Origin: Wenzhouxiangella sp.
Lineage (GTDB): Bacteria; Pseudomonadota; Gammaproteobacteria; Xanthomonadales; Wenzhouxiangellaceae
DNA length: 52,847 nt
Direction: 5' to 3'
Assembly: GCA_007694055.1 (NCBI GenBank)
Contig: RECK01000134.1
Coordinates: 1-52,847 of the forward strand
Positions 13,358-22,980 of the stretch are shown here, piece by piece. A program made the position numbers and the translations under genes. The notes under the pieces are model-generated. The model saw only the letters and a list, made by a program, of their open reading frames with translations, was not told where the DNA came from and ran no database searches. Each line of letters begins with the position of its first letter. Position 1 is the first letter of the stretch.

Positions 13358-14374
13358 TCAGAATCGGTATGGCGGCTCGAAGACACCCTGCTCGGTAACA
13401 ATGGCGTCGATCAGTTCGGCCGGTGTTACGTCGAAAACCGGGTTCCAGGCGGCAAAGCCGGTTGGCGCCTGCTCCAGGCCGGCGGCACGCCAGATCTCGC
13501 CGGCCTCACGCTGCTCGATTTCAATGGCGGCACCCGATGCCGTGTCCGCATCCACCGTCGTCGAGGGGGCGACGACCATCATGCGCACGCCGTGATGGCG
13601 GGCCAGCACGGCCAGGGCGTAGGTCCCGATCTTGTTGGCCACATCACCGTTGGCGGCGATGCGATCGGCGCCGGTAATCACCCAGTCGACCTGGCCACTG
13701 GCCATCAAGGCCGCGGCCGCGCCTTCGACGATCACCCGCGCCTCGATGTCGGCGCGGGCCAGTTCCCAGGCGGTCAATCGCGAGCCCTGCAGCCACGGGC
13801 GCGTTTCATCGGCGAATACCCGCGCAATACGCCCATCCCGCACGCCGGCGACGATGACGCCCAGCGCCGTTCCAATGCCACCGGTGGCCAGAGAGCCAGT
13901 ATTGCAGTGGGTCAGCACGCCGGATCCGGATTCGATCAATTCGCTGCCGAGCGTGGCCATGCGACGGTTGGCTGCAATGTCTTCGCGGTGGATGGACACG
14001 GCCAGCTCGGCCAGGCTCTCCGGGTCGAGTCGGCCAAGCTGCTCCACCGCCTCGCACATGCGCCGCACCGCCCAGCTCAGGTTTACGGCCGTCGGCCGGG
14101 CCTGCTCCAGCTGCCGCATGTCAGCCCGCCACCCCGCCAGATCGTCACCGCGCTGGCGGGCGGCCAGAACCGCGGCATAAGCGGCGGTGATACCGATGGC
14201 CGGGGCGCCCCGGACTACCAGGTCGGTGATGGCGCGACCGGCTTGCTCGGCCGAGCCCACATCCAGCCATACCTCCTCTGCCGGCAGGCGCCGCTGATCA
14301 ATGAGCTGCAGGCGCTGGCCGTCGAAGCGGATGGCCTGAAAGCCGTCGACTGATTCGGAAAAGTATTCATTCAT
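13358..14374 (-). CDS. mtnA: S-methyl-5-thioribose-1-phosphate isomerase
   Basis: [75 protein letters not shown]. Confidence 0.96.
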   Translation of the reverse strand: MNEYFSESVDGFQAIRFDGQRLQLIDQRRLPAEEVWLDVGSAEQAGRAITDLVVRGAPAIGITAAYAAVLAARQRGDDLAGWRADMRQLEQARPTAVNLSWAVRRMCEAVEQLGRLDPESLAELAVSIHREDIAANRRMATLGSELIESGSGVLTHCNTGSLATGGIGTALGVIVAGVRDGRIARVFADETRPWLQGSRLTAWELARADIEARVIVEGAAAALMASGQVDWVITGADRIAANGDVANKIGTYALAVLARHHGVRMMVVAPSTTVDADTASGAAIEIEQREAGEIWRAAGLEQAPTGFAAWNPVFDVTPAELIDAIVTEQGVFEPPYRF

Positions 14375-14487
14375 GGTGCAAAGTATAGGCAGTCGCCCGC
14401 TGACACTGACAATCGCTTGACAAAAAAAGTATCCGGAAAAAAAGTATCATGGAGGGCCCCAACAAACCGAGATGGATAGTGCTTGCC

Positions 14488-15084
14488 ATGCGCAAACTGA
14501 TTCCTTTCCTGATCATGCTGCTGCCGCTGATGGCATCGGCCGAAGAAACTGCCGCCCCGGCGGAAACTGAAACCACGGAGTACCCCACAGTGATCCTGCA
14601 TACCAACCACGGCGCCATCACCCTGGAACTGTTCGAAGACAAGGCCCCGGAGTCGGTCAAGAACTTCCTCCAGTACGCGCGTGACGGCCACTACGATGGC
14701 ACCCTGTTCCACCGCGTCATTCCGAATTTCATGATCCAGGGCGGTGGTTTCGATGCCGACTTCAACCAGAAGCCGACCCGTGAGCCGATCACCAACGAGG
14801 CCGACAACGGCTTGCCCAACGTGCGCGGCAGCGTCGCCATGGCCCGCACCAACGACCCGCATTCGGCCACCTCGCAGTTCTTCATCAATGTGACCGATAA
14901 CGGTTTCCTGAACCATCGCAGCAAGGCCTCCGGCCAGGCCTGGGGTTACGCCGTATTCGGCCAGGTCACTGACGGCATGGACGTAGTTGACGCCATTCGC
15001 GAAGTGGCCACTGGCCGTCATGGCATGCATGCCGATGTACCGCAGGAGCCGGTCCTGATCGAGCGGGTCGAAATCCCTGAGTGA
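14488..15084 (+). CDS. Peptidyl-prolyl cis-trans isomerase, cyclophilin type (secreted)
   Basis: Signal peptide; [52 protein letters not shown]. Start refined from the ORF start at 14449. Confidence 0.94.
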   Translation: MRKLIPFLIMLLPLMASAEETAAPAETETTEYPTVILHTNHGAITLELFEDKAPESVKNFLQYARDGHYDGTLFHRVIPNFMIQGGGFDADFNQKPTREPITNEADNGLPNVRGSVAMARTNDPHSATSQFFINVTDNGFLNHRSKASGQAWGYAVFGQVTDGMDVVDAIREVATGRHGMHADVPQEPVLIERVEIPE

Positions 15085-15853
15085 TTCACCTGTTTACCTG
15101 ATTTCCGACCTCCACCTGGAGCCGGGACGGCCGGGGATCACCGATCTCCTGCTGGATTTTCTTGCGGGCCCGGCATGCCGGGCCCGCGCTCTTTACATCC
15201 TCGGCGACCTGTTCGAGGTCTGGATCGGAGACGATGCCCCGGACCCGCCGGCCGGGCAAGTGGCGACCGCCCTGTCCATGCTGTCCAGGCAGGGCGTAGA
15301 GATTTATTTCCTGTGCGGCAACCGGGACTTCCTGCTCGGCGACGACTACTGCGCCCGGGCCAGCATGACCCGCATCACCGAACCCTGCATATTGGCCGGG
15401 TCCGCGCCTCCCGCCCTGCTGCTGCACGGCGACACCCTATGCACCGACGATCTGGCCTACCAGCGCTTCCGGCGCAAGGTCCGAAACCCGGACTGGCAGG
15501 CGCGTATCCTGTCCCGCCCGATCTGGTGGCGGCGCTGGCTGGCGCGGCTGGCCCGCAGCATCAGCCGCAGCCAGGGGCGGCGCAAGGCACCCCAGATCAT
15601 GGATGTCAATGCCGAGGCGGTCGCGCGTTGCTTTCGCGATCAAGGTGTCGACCTGATCATTCACGGCCATACCCATCGGCCAGCCGTGCATGAACTGACG
15701 ATCGATGGCCGGCCCCGGCAACGCATCGTTCTCGGTGACTGGGATGAGAACCGTGGCAGCGTCCTGCGCCTGGTCGGAGACGACTCCCGGCTGTTGGTCC
15801 TGGACCGCGATCAGGACGGCGACCTGCGCCTGCGCCCTCAGCTGGCGGACTGA
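15077..15853 (+). CDS. lpxH: UDP-2,3-diacylglucosamine diphosphatase LpxH, apparently with a non-ATG/GTG/TTG start
   Basis: In-frame translation upstream of the called GTG (15260) gives [11 protein letters not shown]...[16 protein letters not shown], the essential metallophosphatase motifs. Downstream [23 protein letters not shown]-like and [11 protein letters not shown]. Upstream in-frame stop at 15056-15058. Confidence 0.9.
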   Translation: MSDSPVYLISDLHLEPGRPGITDLLLDFLAGPACRARALYILGDLFEVWIGDDAPDPPAGQVATALSMLSRQGVEIYFLCGNRDFLLGDDYCARASMTRITEPCILAGSAPPALLLHGDTLCTDDLAYQRFRRKVRNPDWQARILSRPIWWRRWLARLARSISRSQGRRKAPQIMDVNAEAVARCFRDQGVDLIIHGHTHRPAVHELTIDGRPRQRIVLGDWDENRGSVLRLVGDDSRLLVLDRDQDGDLRLRPQLAD

Positions 15854-16818
15854 CTCAACCAGGCCGCAGCGGCTCGACCACTGCGCCAGGCACCCTCGAC
15901 TCGATTACCTGCACACCAGTCACCGGCTACGGCCAGACGCTGTTCAGGACAGGCCAGGAACTCGCAGTCCAGGGGGTTGTCCGCGTGGGCGTAACGCCAG
16001 CGATGCGCGATCTTGAGCGCGGGTCTACGGCCGCGCGCGGCCGGCACCAGTTCCAGAAAGACTTCCCAAAGGGCTTCGACCACCGCATCAGTGGACGCTT
16101 CAAGATGCTCTGCCGACCATTTGCCCGAGGCCTGCAATACCCAGCTTTCTTCATGCCGACCGGGCTTGGCACCGTTGCGAGCCAGCCAGCTCGCCGGCCC
16201 GGCGTTGACAAAGGCGGCATCGGGAACCTCGCCAAGACGACGATCGAAACCGAGCATCAGCGTCCAGCAAGGCGCCATGCGCACCTTGCCAACCCGCGCC
16301 GCCAACGGGTGGTTCTCACCCAGCAGTTCAAGCGCCTGCGGCGCCGGCGCGGTCAACACCAGGCTTCGAGCCTCGATGCACTCACCGTCACTGGACTCCA
16401 GGTGCCAGTGATCCTGGTATTGCATGCGCTCAAGGCGCCAGCCATAGCGACAGGCCAGCGATCTGGCCAGGTAGCCGGGAACCGAGTTCATGCCCGGAAC
16501 GCCGACCAGGCGTTCGGCCGGGCGCTGGCCGGCGTCACCGGGACGGGCACCGACGACCTCGATGCCCGGTTCCCAGGCCTGGACCAGGCCAAGATCCCGC
16601 CAGGCCTGAACCTGCTGAACGAAGGCATCGCTGCGCGTGGTGAAATACTGGGCACCGTGGTCCAGGGAAAAACCCGCCTGCCGTCGGGTCGCGCTGCGCC
16701 CGCCGGGGCCGCGGGCCTTTTCCAGTACAAGCACATCCCGGCCGGCCGCGGAAAGCAGGGAAGCCGCACTGAGCCCGGCCCAGCCGGCGCCAACAATGGC
16801 GTAATCAACGATCGTCAT
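15838..16818 (-). CDS. NAD(P)/FAD-dependent oxidoreductase, renalase-like
   Basis: DYAIVGAGWAGLSAASLLSAAGRDVLVLEKARGPGGRSATRR; C-terminal AVAGDWCAGNRVEGAWRSGRAAA. Confidence 0.85.
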   Translation of the reverse strand: MTIVDYAIVGAGWAGLSAASLLSAAGRDVLVLEKARGPGGRSATRRQAGFSLDHGAQYFTTRSDAFVQQVQAWRDLGLVQAWEPGIEVVGARPGDAGQRPAERLVGVPGMNSVPGYLARSLACRYGWRLERMQYQDHWHLESSDGECIEARSLVLTAPAPQALELLGENHPLAARVGKVRMAPCWTLMLGFDRRLGEVPDAAFVNAGPASWLARNGAKPGRHEESWVLQASGKWSAEHLEASTDAVVEALWEVFLELVPAARGRRPALKIAHRWRYAHADNPLDCEFLACPEQRLAVAGDWCAGNRVEGAWRSGRAAAAWLSQSAS

Positions 16819-17392
16819 GCGGTGTCCAGCTTAACTTTTCAGTCTCGAATCCCTGTGCGCGTGCCAGGTCCAGCAGCTTGGCGAGGCGGTCCTCGGCCAC
16901 GTCCGGTTGCCGGGCCAGTATCCACAGGAAACGGCGGTCTTCGGTGCCAACCATGGCAAGCTGATAATCATCATCAAGGGCAATGATGCGGTACTCGCCC
17001 CAGACCATGGGCAGCCACGCCAGCCAGCGCGGCGCGAAACGCACTTCCAGCGCGGCAGCCGGAAGATCGTCGCCGGCCCGGCGCGCCTCGCCGACAACCT
17101 CTATCCAGCTGCCGTCGGAACGCTGGCAGCGGTTGGTCACCTCAACACGTCCCTGCTCGAGCAGACGGTAGTCTGCACGGGTATTGGCCAAGCATCGGCG
17201 CTGGAATCGATTGGGCAGCAGGGCGATCTCGTACCAGGTGCCCTGGTAGCGCTCCAGGTCCACATCGTCGACCAGCTTCAGGGGCTCTTGGGCATGACTC
17301 ATACCGACCAGCATGAGGCCAGCCAGCATGAAAGCCAAGCGCAAACCCGCACGGTGTACCGCAGCCTGGCGCGACCGGGCATCGGCCATCAT
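16805..17392 (-). CDS. Lipocalin family protein (Blc-like, cleavable signal peptide)
   Basis: VDLERYQGTWYEIALLPNRFQRRC..NTRADYRLLEQGRVEVTNRC; WLAWLPMVWGEYRIIALDDDYQLAMVG. Confidence 0.9.
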   Translation of the reverse strand: MMADARSRQAAVHRAGLRLAFMLAGLMLVGMSHAQEPLKLVDDVDLERYQGTWYEIALLPNRFQRRCLANTRADYRLLEQGRVEVTNRCQRSDGSWIEVVGEARRAGDDLPAAALEVRFAPRWLAWLPMVWGEYRIIALDDDYQLAMVGTEDRRFLWILARQPDVAEDRLAKLLDLARAQGFETEKLSWTPHDDR

Positions 17393-17420
17393 GCCGTCCA
17401 GTCCCGATGGCCCGCCTGCA

Positions 17421-18962
<1,542 letters not shown>

Positions 18963-18985
18963 TGCATTTCCACTTCGCTACACGG

Positions 18986-20084
18986 TCAGGCCAATCCGGC
19001 CTTGAGCTGGGCGGCGATGAACTCGTCAATATCACCGTCAAGCACTTTCTGGGTATCCGAGCGTTCCACGCCGGTCCGCAAATCCTTGATCCGCGACTGG
19101 TCCAGCACATAGTTGCGGATCTGGCTGCCCCAGCCGATGTCGGACTTTTCATCCTCGGCGGCCTGGGCCTTTTCCTGCTGCTTTTTCAGCTCCATCTCGT
19201 AGAGCTTCGCACGCAACTGGGACATGGCCCTGTCCTTGTTCTTGTGCTGGGACCGGTCAGTCTGACACTGAACCACGATACCCGACGGCTCGTGAGTGAT
19301 GCGCACAGCCGATTCGGTCCGGTTGACGTGCTGGCCGCCGGCTCCCGAAGCCCGGTAGACATCAATACGCAGATCCGCAGGATTGATGTCGATATCGATA
19401 TTGTCATCGACTTCCGGCGAGACGAACACGCTGGCGAACGAGGTATGGCGACGATTGCCGGAATCGTAGGGCGACTTGCGCACCAGGCGGTGGACGCCGG
19501 TTTCGGTCCGGCACCAGCCAAACGCGTAGTCGCCCTCCACTCGCACGGTAGCGCTCTTGATGCCTGCCTCGTCCCCGGACGAGACTTCGATCAGCTCGGT
19601 TTTCCACCCTCTTCGCTCGGCCCAGCGCAAATACATCCGGAGCAGCATCTCGGCCCAGTCCTGGGCCTCGGTGCCGCCGGCACCGGCCTGGATATCGATA
19701 AAGCACGGGCGGTTATCCATCTCGCCGGAAAACATGCGCTGGAATTCCAGCTCGGCGACGATTCGCTCCAGGCGCTCGAGATCCTCGGCCACGCTGGCCA
19801 TGGTGTCGTCGTCGTCCTCGGCCAGGGCCATTTCCAGCAACTCCGCGGCATCGTTGACGCCGTCGATGACTGCGCGCTGGGCTCCAACCGAACGATCGAG
19901 ATCGGCCCGTTCCTTGCCCAGCTTCTGAGCATGGTCCGGATCATCCCAGACCGACGGATCCTCGAGCTCGCGCGTTACTTCCTCGAGCCGTTCCTGCTTG
20001 CCTTCGAAGTCAAAGGTACCCCCTAAGCGCAGCCACGCGGCGCTCCAGATCGTCCAGGAATTGCTTCAGCGAAGTCTGTTCCAT
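18986..20084 (-). CDS. prfB: Peptide chain release factor 2 (programmed +1 frameshift)
   Basis: [16 protein letters not shown] (GGQ) and [13 protein letters not shown]. Zero-frame [24 protein letters not shown] ends at an in-frame TGA within AGGGGGTACCTTTGAC; the +1 frame continues [22 protein letters not shown]. Confidence 0.95.
20010..20024 (-). promoter_or_regulatory. prfB +1 programmed frameshift site
   Basis: Minus strand AGG GGG TAC CTT TGA: internal SD-like AGGGGG, CTT slippery codon, TGA at 20012-20010, matching the canonical RF2 recoding signal. Confidence 0.95.
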
Positions 20085-20314
20085 GCCATCGTCCTTGGTA
20101 TCGGGAAAACCCGCTATTGTACCTTCGCCAGCAAACACATCACCAACCTGACGCCAATTGACAAGGCCAGGCGCGGAAAACTCGTTTTGCGCGCTGACTG
20201 GTGCTAGCATGAGCATCAGGGTCACGGGAGAGTTTTCGCAGCCACACTTATGGTCAGGCTTCGGAATACGGGCAGCTCACAATCCAGGCCGGGTCCGGCC
20301 TCGGGTGGCTTTGC

Positions 20315-21646
20315 ATGCGCCGGCCCATGATCAGCGCACGTCTCGCTCGCGGCCTGGTCTGGGCGCTTGCGCTGGTGCCCGTGGTTTTTTTCAGCATCGG
20401 CCTTGGCGCCAAAGATTTCTCCAGCGCATCGTCCATCCTCAACACGCTGGGTCGACTGACCGGGGTGCTGGGGCTGGCTCTGTTGTTACTGGCCGCGGCA
20501 CTCAGCGCAAGGGTACCCGGCTTCGATCAACCCTTTGGTGGGCTGACCAAGCTCTGGCATACCCATCACCTATTCGGCGCCGCCGCGCTGCTGATGCTGC
20601 TGGCCCACCCCCTGCTTCTCGCCCTCGCCAGCGCCACCCATGGTCATCAACTACCAGTCAAAGTGCTTTTCCCACCCCTGAGCGATACCGCAACCTGGAG
20701 CGGCTGGGCCGCGCTGCTGTTGATGATGGTATTCCTTGCGCCAAGCTTTTCGTTTTTCGGCAGCCCCATGTACGAACGCTGGAAACGCATTCACGCCCTG
20801 GCCGGTCCGGCGATCATCCTGGCCCTGGTCCACACTTTCTTGTTCAGCCGCACCATGCCGGTCAACCTGGACACCGCAATCTGGACCCTGTTTGCCTTGC
20901 TCGGTGTCGGTGCAGTTGCCTGGCGCCTGATCTTCTCCCGCCGGGCTGGTCGGGTCACGCACACCATAGTTGACGTGCAGGCGGTCGCCAACAACGTTGT
21001 CGAGCTGACCCTCCAACCAGCGCGTCCCGAGCGCCGACTCAACTACCAGGCCGGCAATTTCGTCTACATGACGCCCCTGGACAAGTCCCTGGCTGCCGGA
21101 CATGGCGAAGAACACCCCTACACCCTGTCTTCTTCCCCGACCGAGCCCAACCTGCGCATCGCAATCAAGGACCTGGGTGATGCCAGCCGTGCCATCCAGA
21201 GCGTGACGCCCGGCACCACGGTCAAGATCGAAGGCCCCTACGGCCGCTTCTTCCCTACCAGTGGTGAAACATCGTCGCCGGAGCTCTGGGTCGCCGGCGG
21301 CATCGGCATCACGCCGTTTCTTGCCCGGCTTCGGCACCTCAGAGCGCTGAAGCAGGCTGCCGACATTCACCTGATTTACGCGGTCCAGGACGAGGCGCGT
21401 GCCTTGTATGCAGATGAACTGCGCGAACTGGCAAACGCCATCCCCGACACTCGACTCACGTTTCATTACTTCTACAAGGAAGGCCCGATAAGCGCCGATT
21501 TCCTGACCACCACCTGCCCCGATCTCGATCAACGCGAGGTCTTCATCTGCGGCCCGCTGCCGCTGAACAAGCTGGTCCAGGAGCATCTGCGCCGGATCGG
21601 TCTGCCTTACTCAAGAATCCACACCGAGGAGTTCGAACTGTTATGA
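20315..21646 (+). CDS. Ferric-reductase-like transmembrane flavoprotein (FRE/NOX-type haem domain plus FAD/NAD domains)
   Basis: Two His pairs 13 residues apart in TM helices (HLFGAAALLMLLAH and HALAGPAIILALVH), FAD motif HPYTLSSSP, nucleotide-binding GGIGITPF, C-terminal CGPLPLNKLVQEHL and EEFELL. Confidence 0.88.
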   Translation: MRRPMISARLARGLVWALALVPVVFFSIGLGAKDFSSASSILNTLGRLTGVLGLALLLLAAALSARVPGFDQPFGGLTKLWHTHHLFGAAALLMLLAHPLLLALASATHGHQLPVKVLFPPLSDTATWSGWAALLLMMVFLAPSFSFFGSPMYERWKRIHALAGPAIILALVHTFLFSRTMPVNLDTAIWTLFALLGVGAVAWRLIFSRRAGRVTHTIVDVQAVANNVVELTLQPARPERRLNYQAGNFVYMTPLDKSLAAGHGEEHPYTLSSSPTEPNLRIAIKDLGDASRAIQSVTPGTTVKIEGPYGRFFPTSGETSSPELWVAGGIGITPFLARLRHLRALKQAADIHLIYAVQDEARALYADELRELANAIPDTRLTFHYFYKEGPISADFLTTTCPDLDQREVFICGPLPLNKLVQEHLRRIGLPYSRIHTEEFELL

Positions 21647-22002
21647 AGAAACTCATGTTTGCGTCTTTCATCGCTTTCTGGGCCGCGGTCGGCACGCTGC
21701 TGGCCATGCAGGCGCTGACCCCGACACCGGCTGCCGCCGACGACACCGAGGCCCTGCCCGAATTCACCCTGGCCGATATCGCCGAACACGACACACTCGA
21801 GAGCTGCTGGATGGCCATCGAGGGCAAGGTTTACGATTTCACGGACTATATTCCCGAACACCCCACCCCGCCGTTCGTGATGGAACAGTGGTGCGGCCGT
21901 GAGGCCACCGAAGGGATGCGGACCAAGGGTTATGGTCGCGACCATACGCCAGCCGCCTGGGCCATGATGGAGCCCTACCTGATCGGCACACTGGTGGATT
22001 GA
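21643..22002 (+). CDS. Cytochrome b5-like haem-binding domain protein, membrane-anchored or exported
   Basis: N-terminal hydrophobic segment; FTLADIAEHDTLESCWMAIEGKVYDFTDYIPEHPTPP...GREATEGMRTKGYGRDHTPAAW...IGTLVD resembles the b5 fold. ATGA overlap with the previous gene. Confidence 0.85.
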   Translation: MKKLMFASFIAFWAAVGTLLAMQALTPTPAAADDTEALPEFTLADIAEHDTLESCWMAIEGKVYDFTDYIPEHPTPPFVMEQWCGREATEGMRTKGYGRDHTPAAWAMMEPYLIGTLVD

Positions 22003-22007
22003 CCGCA

Positions 22008-22952
22008 ATGATCCGAGCCAGCCGAGCAGGCCTTCTCGTCACGGTTTTCCTGCTGACCGCCTCGATCGTATTGGCCGTTCAGGCCGATCCTGGCAAAGTG
22101 CAGTTTCCGGAACATATTGCCAACTGTGTGCGCTGTCACGACGCCGGTTCGGACTACCCGGTGCTGGAGATTTTTGCCACACCCCATGCAGTGCTGGCTG
22201 ACCCCCGCACCGGTGCGGCCGAGTTGGGTTGCGCGGCTTGTCACGGCCCCAGCCTGGATCATGCCCGGCTGCCGGCGCGGGCCGGTGGCTCGGAAGTCGA
22301 AGTCGCCTTTCACGGTGACAGAAAGGCCAGCACCCAGATACGCAACCAGGCCTGCCTGTCCTGCCACGCCGGTGCCGACATGATTCACTGGCACGGCAGC
22401 GCCCACGACTTCGACGGCCTGGCCTGCGTGGACTGTCACCGCGTCCACCCGCGCCAGGATCCCGCCCTGGATCCGTTCCAGCAGGTCCAGGCCTGCACCA
22501 GCTGTCACCAGGCCCAGCATGCCGAGTTTCATCGTCCCTTCGCCCACCCGGTGCGCGACGGGCAGCTGCTCTGCACCGATTGCCACAACCCCCACGGCGG
22601 TGTCGGTCCCTCCGATCTGCATGCCATGACGGTCAACGAGAGCTGCTACAGCTGCCATGCCGAGAAGCGAGGCCCGTTTCTGTGGGAACACCAACCGGTT
22701 CGCGAGGACTGTTCGCTGTGCCATCAGCCGCATGGTTCGGCGCACAGGGATCTTCTTACCCAGCGCACGCCATTCTTGTGCCAGCAATGTCATATGGGCC
22801 AGTTCCACCCCTCAACCGCACTGAGCGGAACCGGCCTGCCGGGTGATACGCGTCCATCAGGCAGCCAGTCCATGCTTGGCCGTGACTGCATGAACTGTCA
22901 TGTACAGGTGCACGGCTCGAACCATCCGGCCGGGGTGGGCCAGACGCGCTGA
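22008..22952 (+). CDS. DmsE/MtrA-family periplasmic decahaem c-type cytochrome
   Basis: Signal peptide plus ten CXXCH motifs: CVRCH, CAACH, CLSCH, CVDCH, CTSCH, CTDCH, CYSCH, CSLCH, CQQCH, CMNCH. Confidence 0.93.
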   Translation: MIRASRAGLLVTVFLLTASIVLAVQADPGKVQFPEHIANCVRCHDAGSDYPVLEIFATPHAVLADPRTGAAELGCAACHGPSLDHARLPARAGGSEVEVAFHGDRKASTQIRNQACLSCHAGADMIHWHGSAHDFDGLACVDCHRVHPRQDPALDPFQQVQACTSCHQAQHAEFHRPFAHPVRDGQLLCTDCHNPHGGVGPSDLHAMTVNESCYSCHAEKRGPFLWEHQPVREDCSLCHQPHGSAHRDLLTQRTPFLCQQCHMGQFHPSTALSGTGLPGDTRPSGSQSMLGRDCMNCHVQVHGSNHPAGVGQTR

Positions 22953-22980
22953 TGGGTACGATGACCAGAGGATAGAGCCG

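Noticed and set aside
18986-20225. prfB considered as a frameshifted pseudogene
   Set aside because: The break falls exactly at the canonical programmed frameshift signal, so it is functional recoding.
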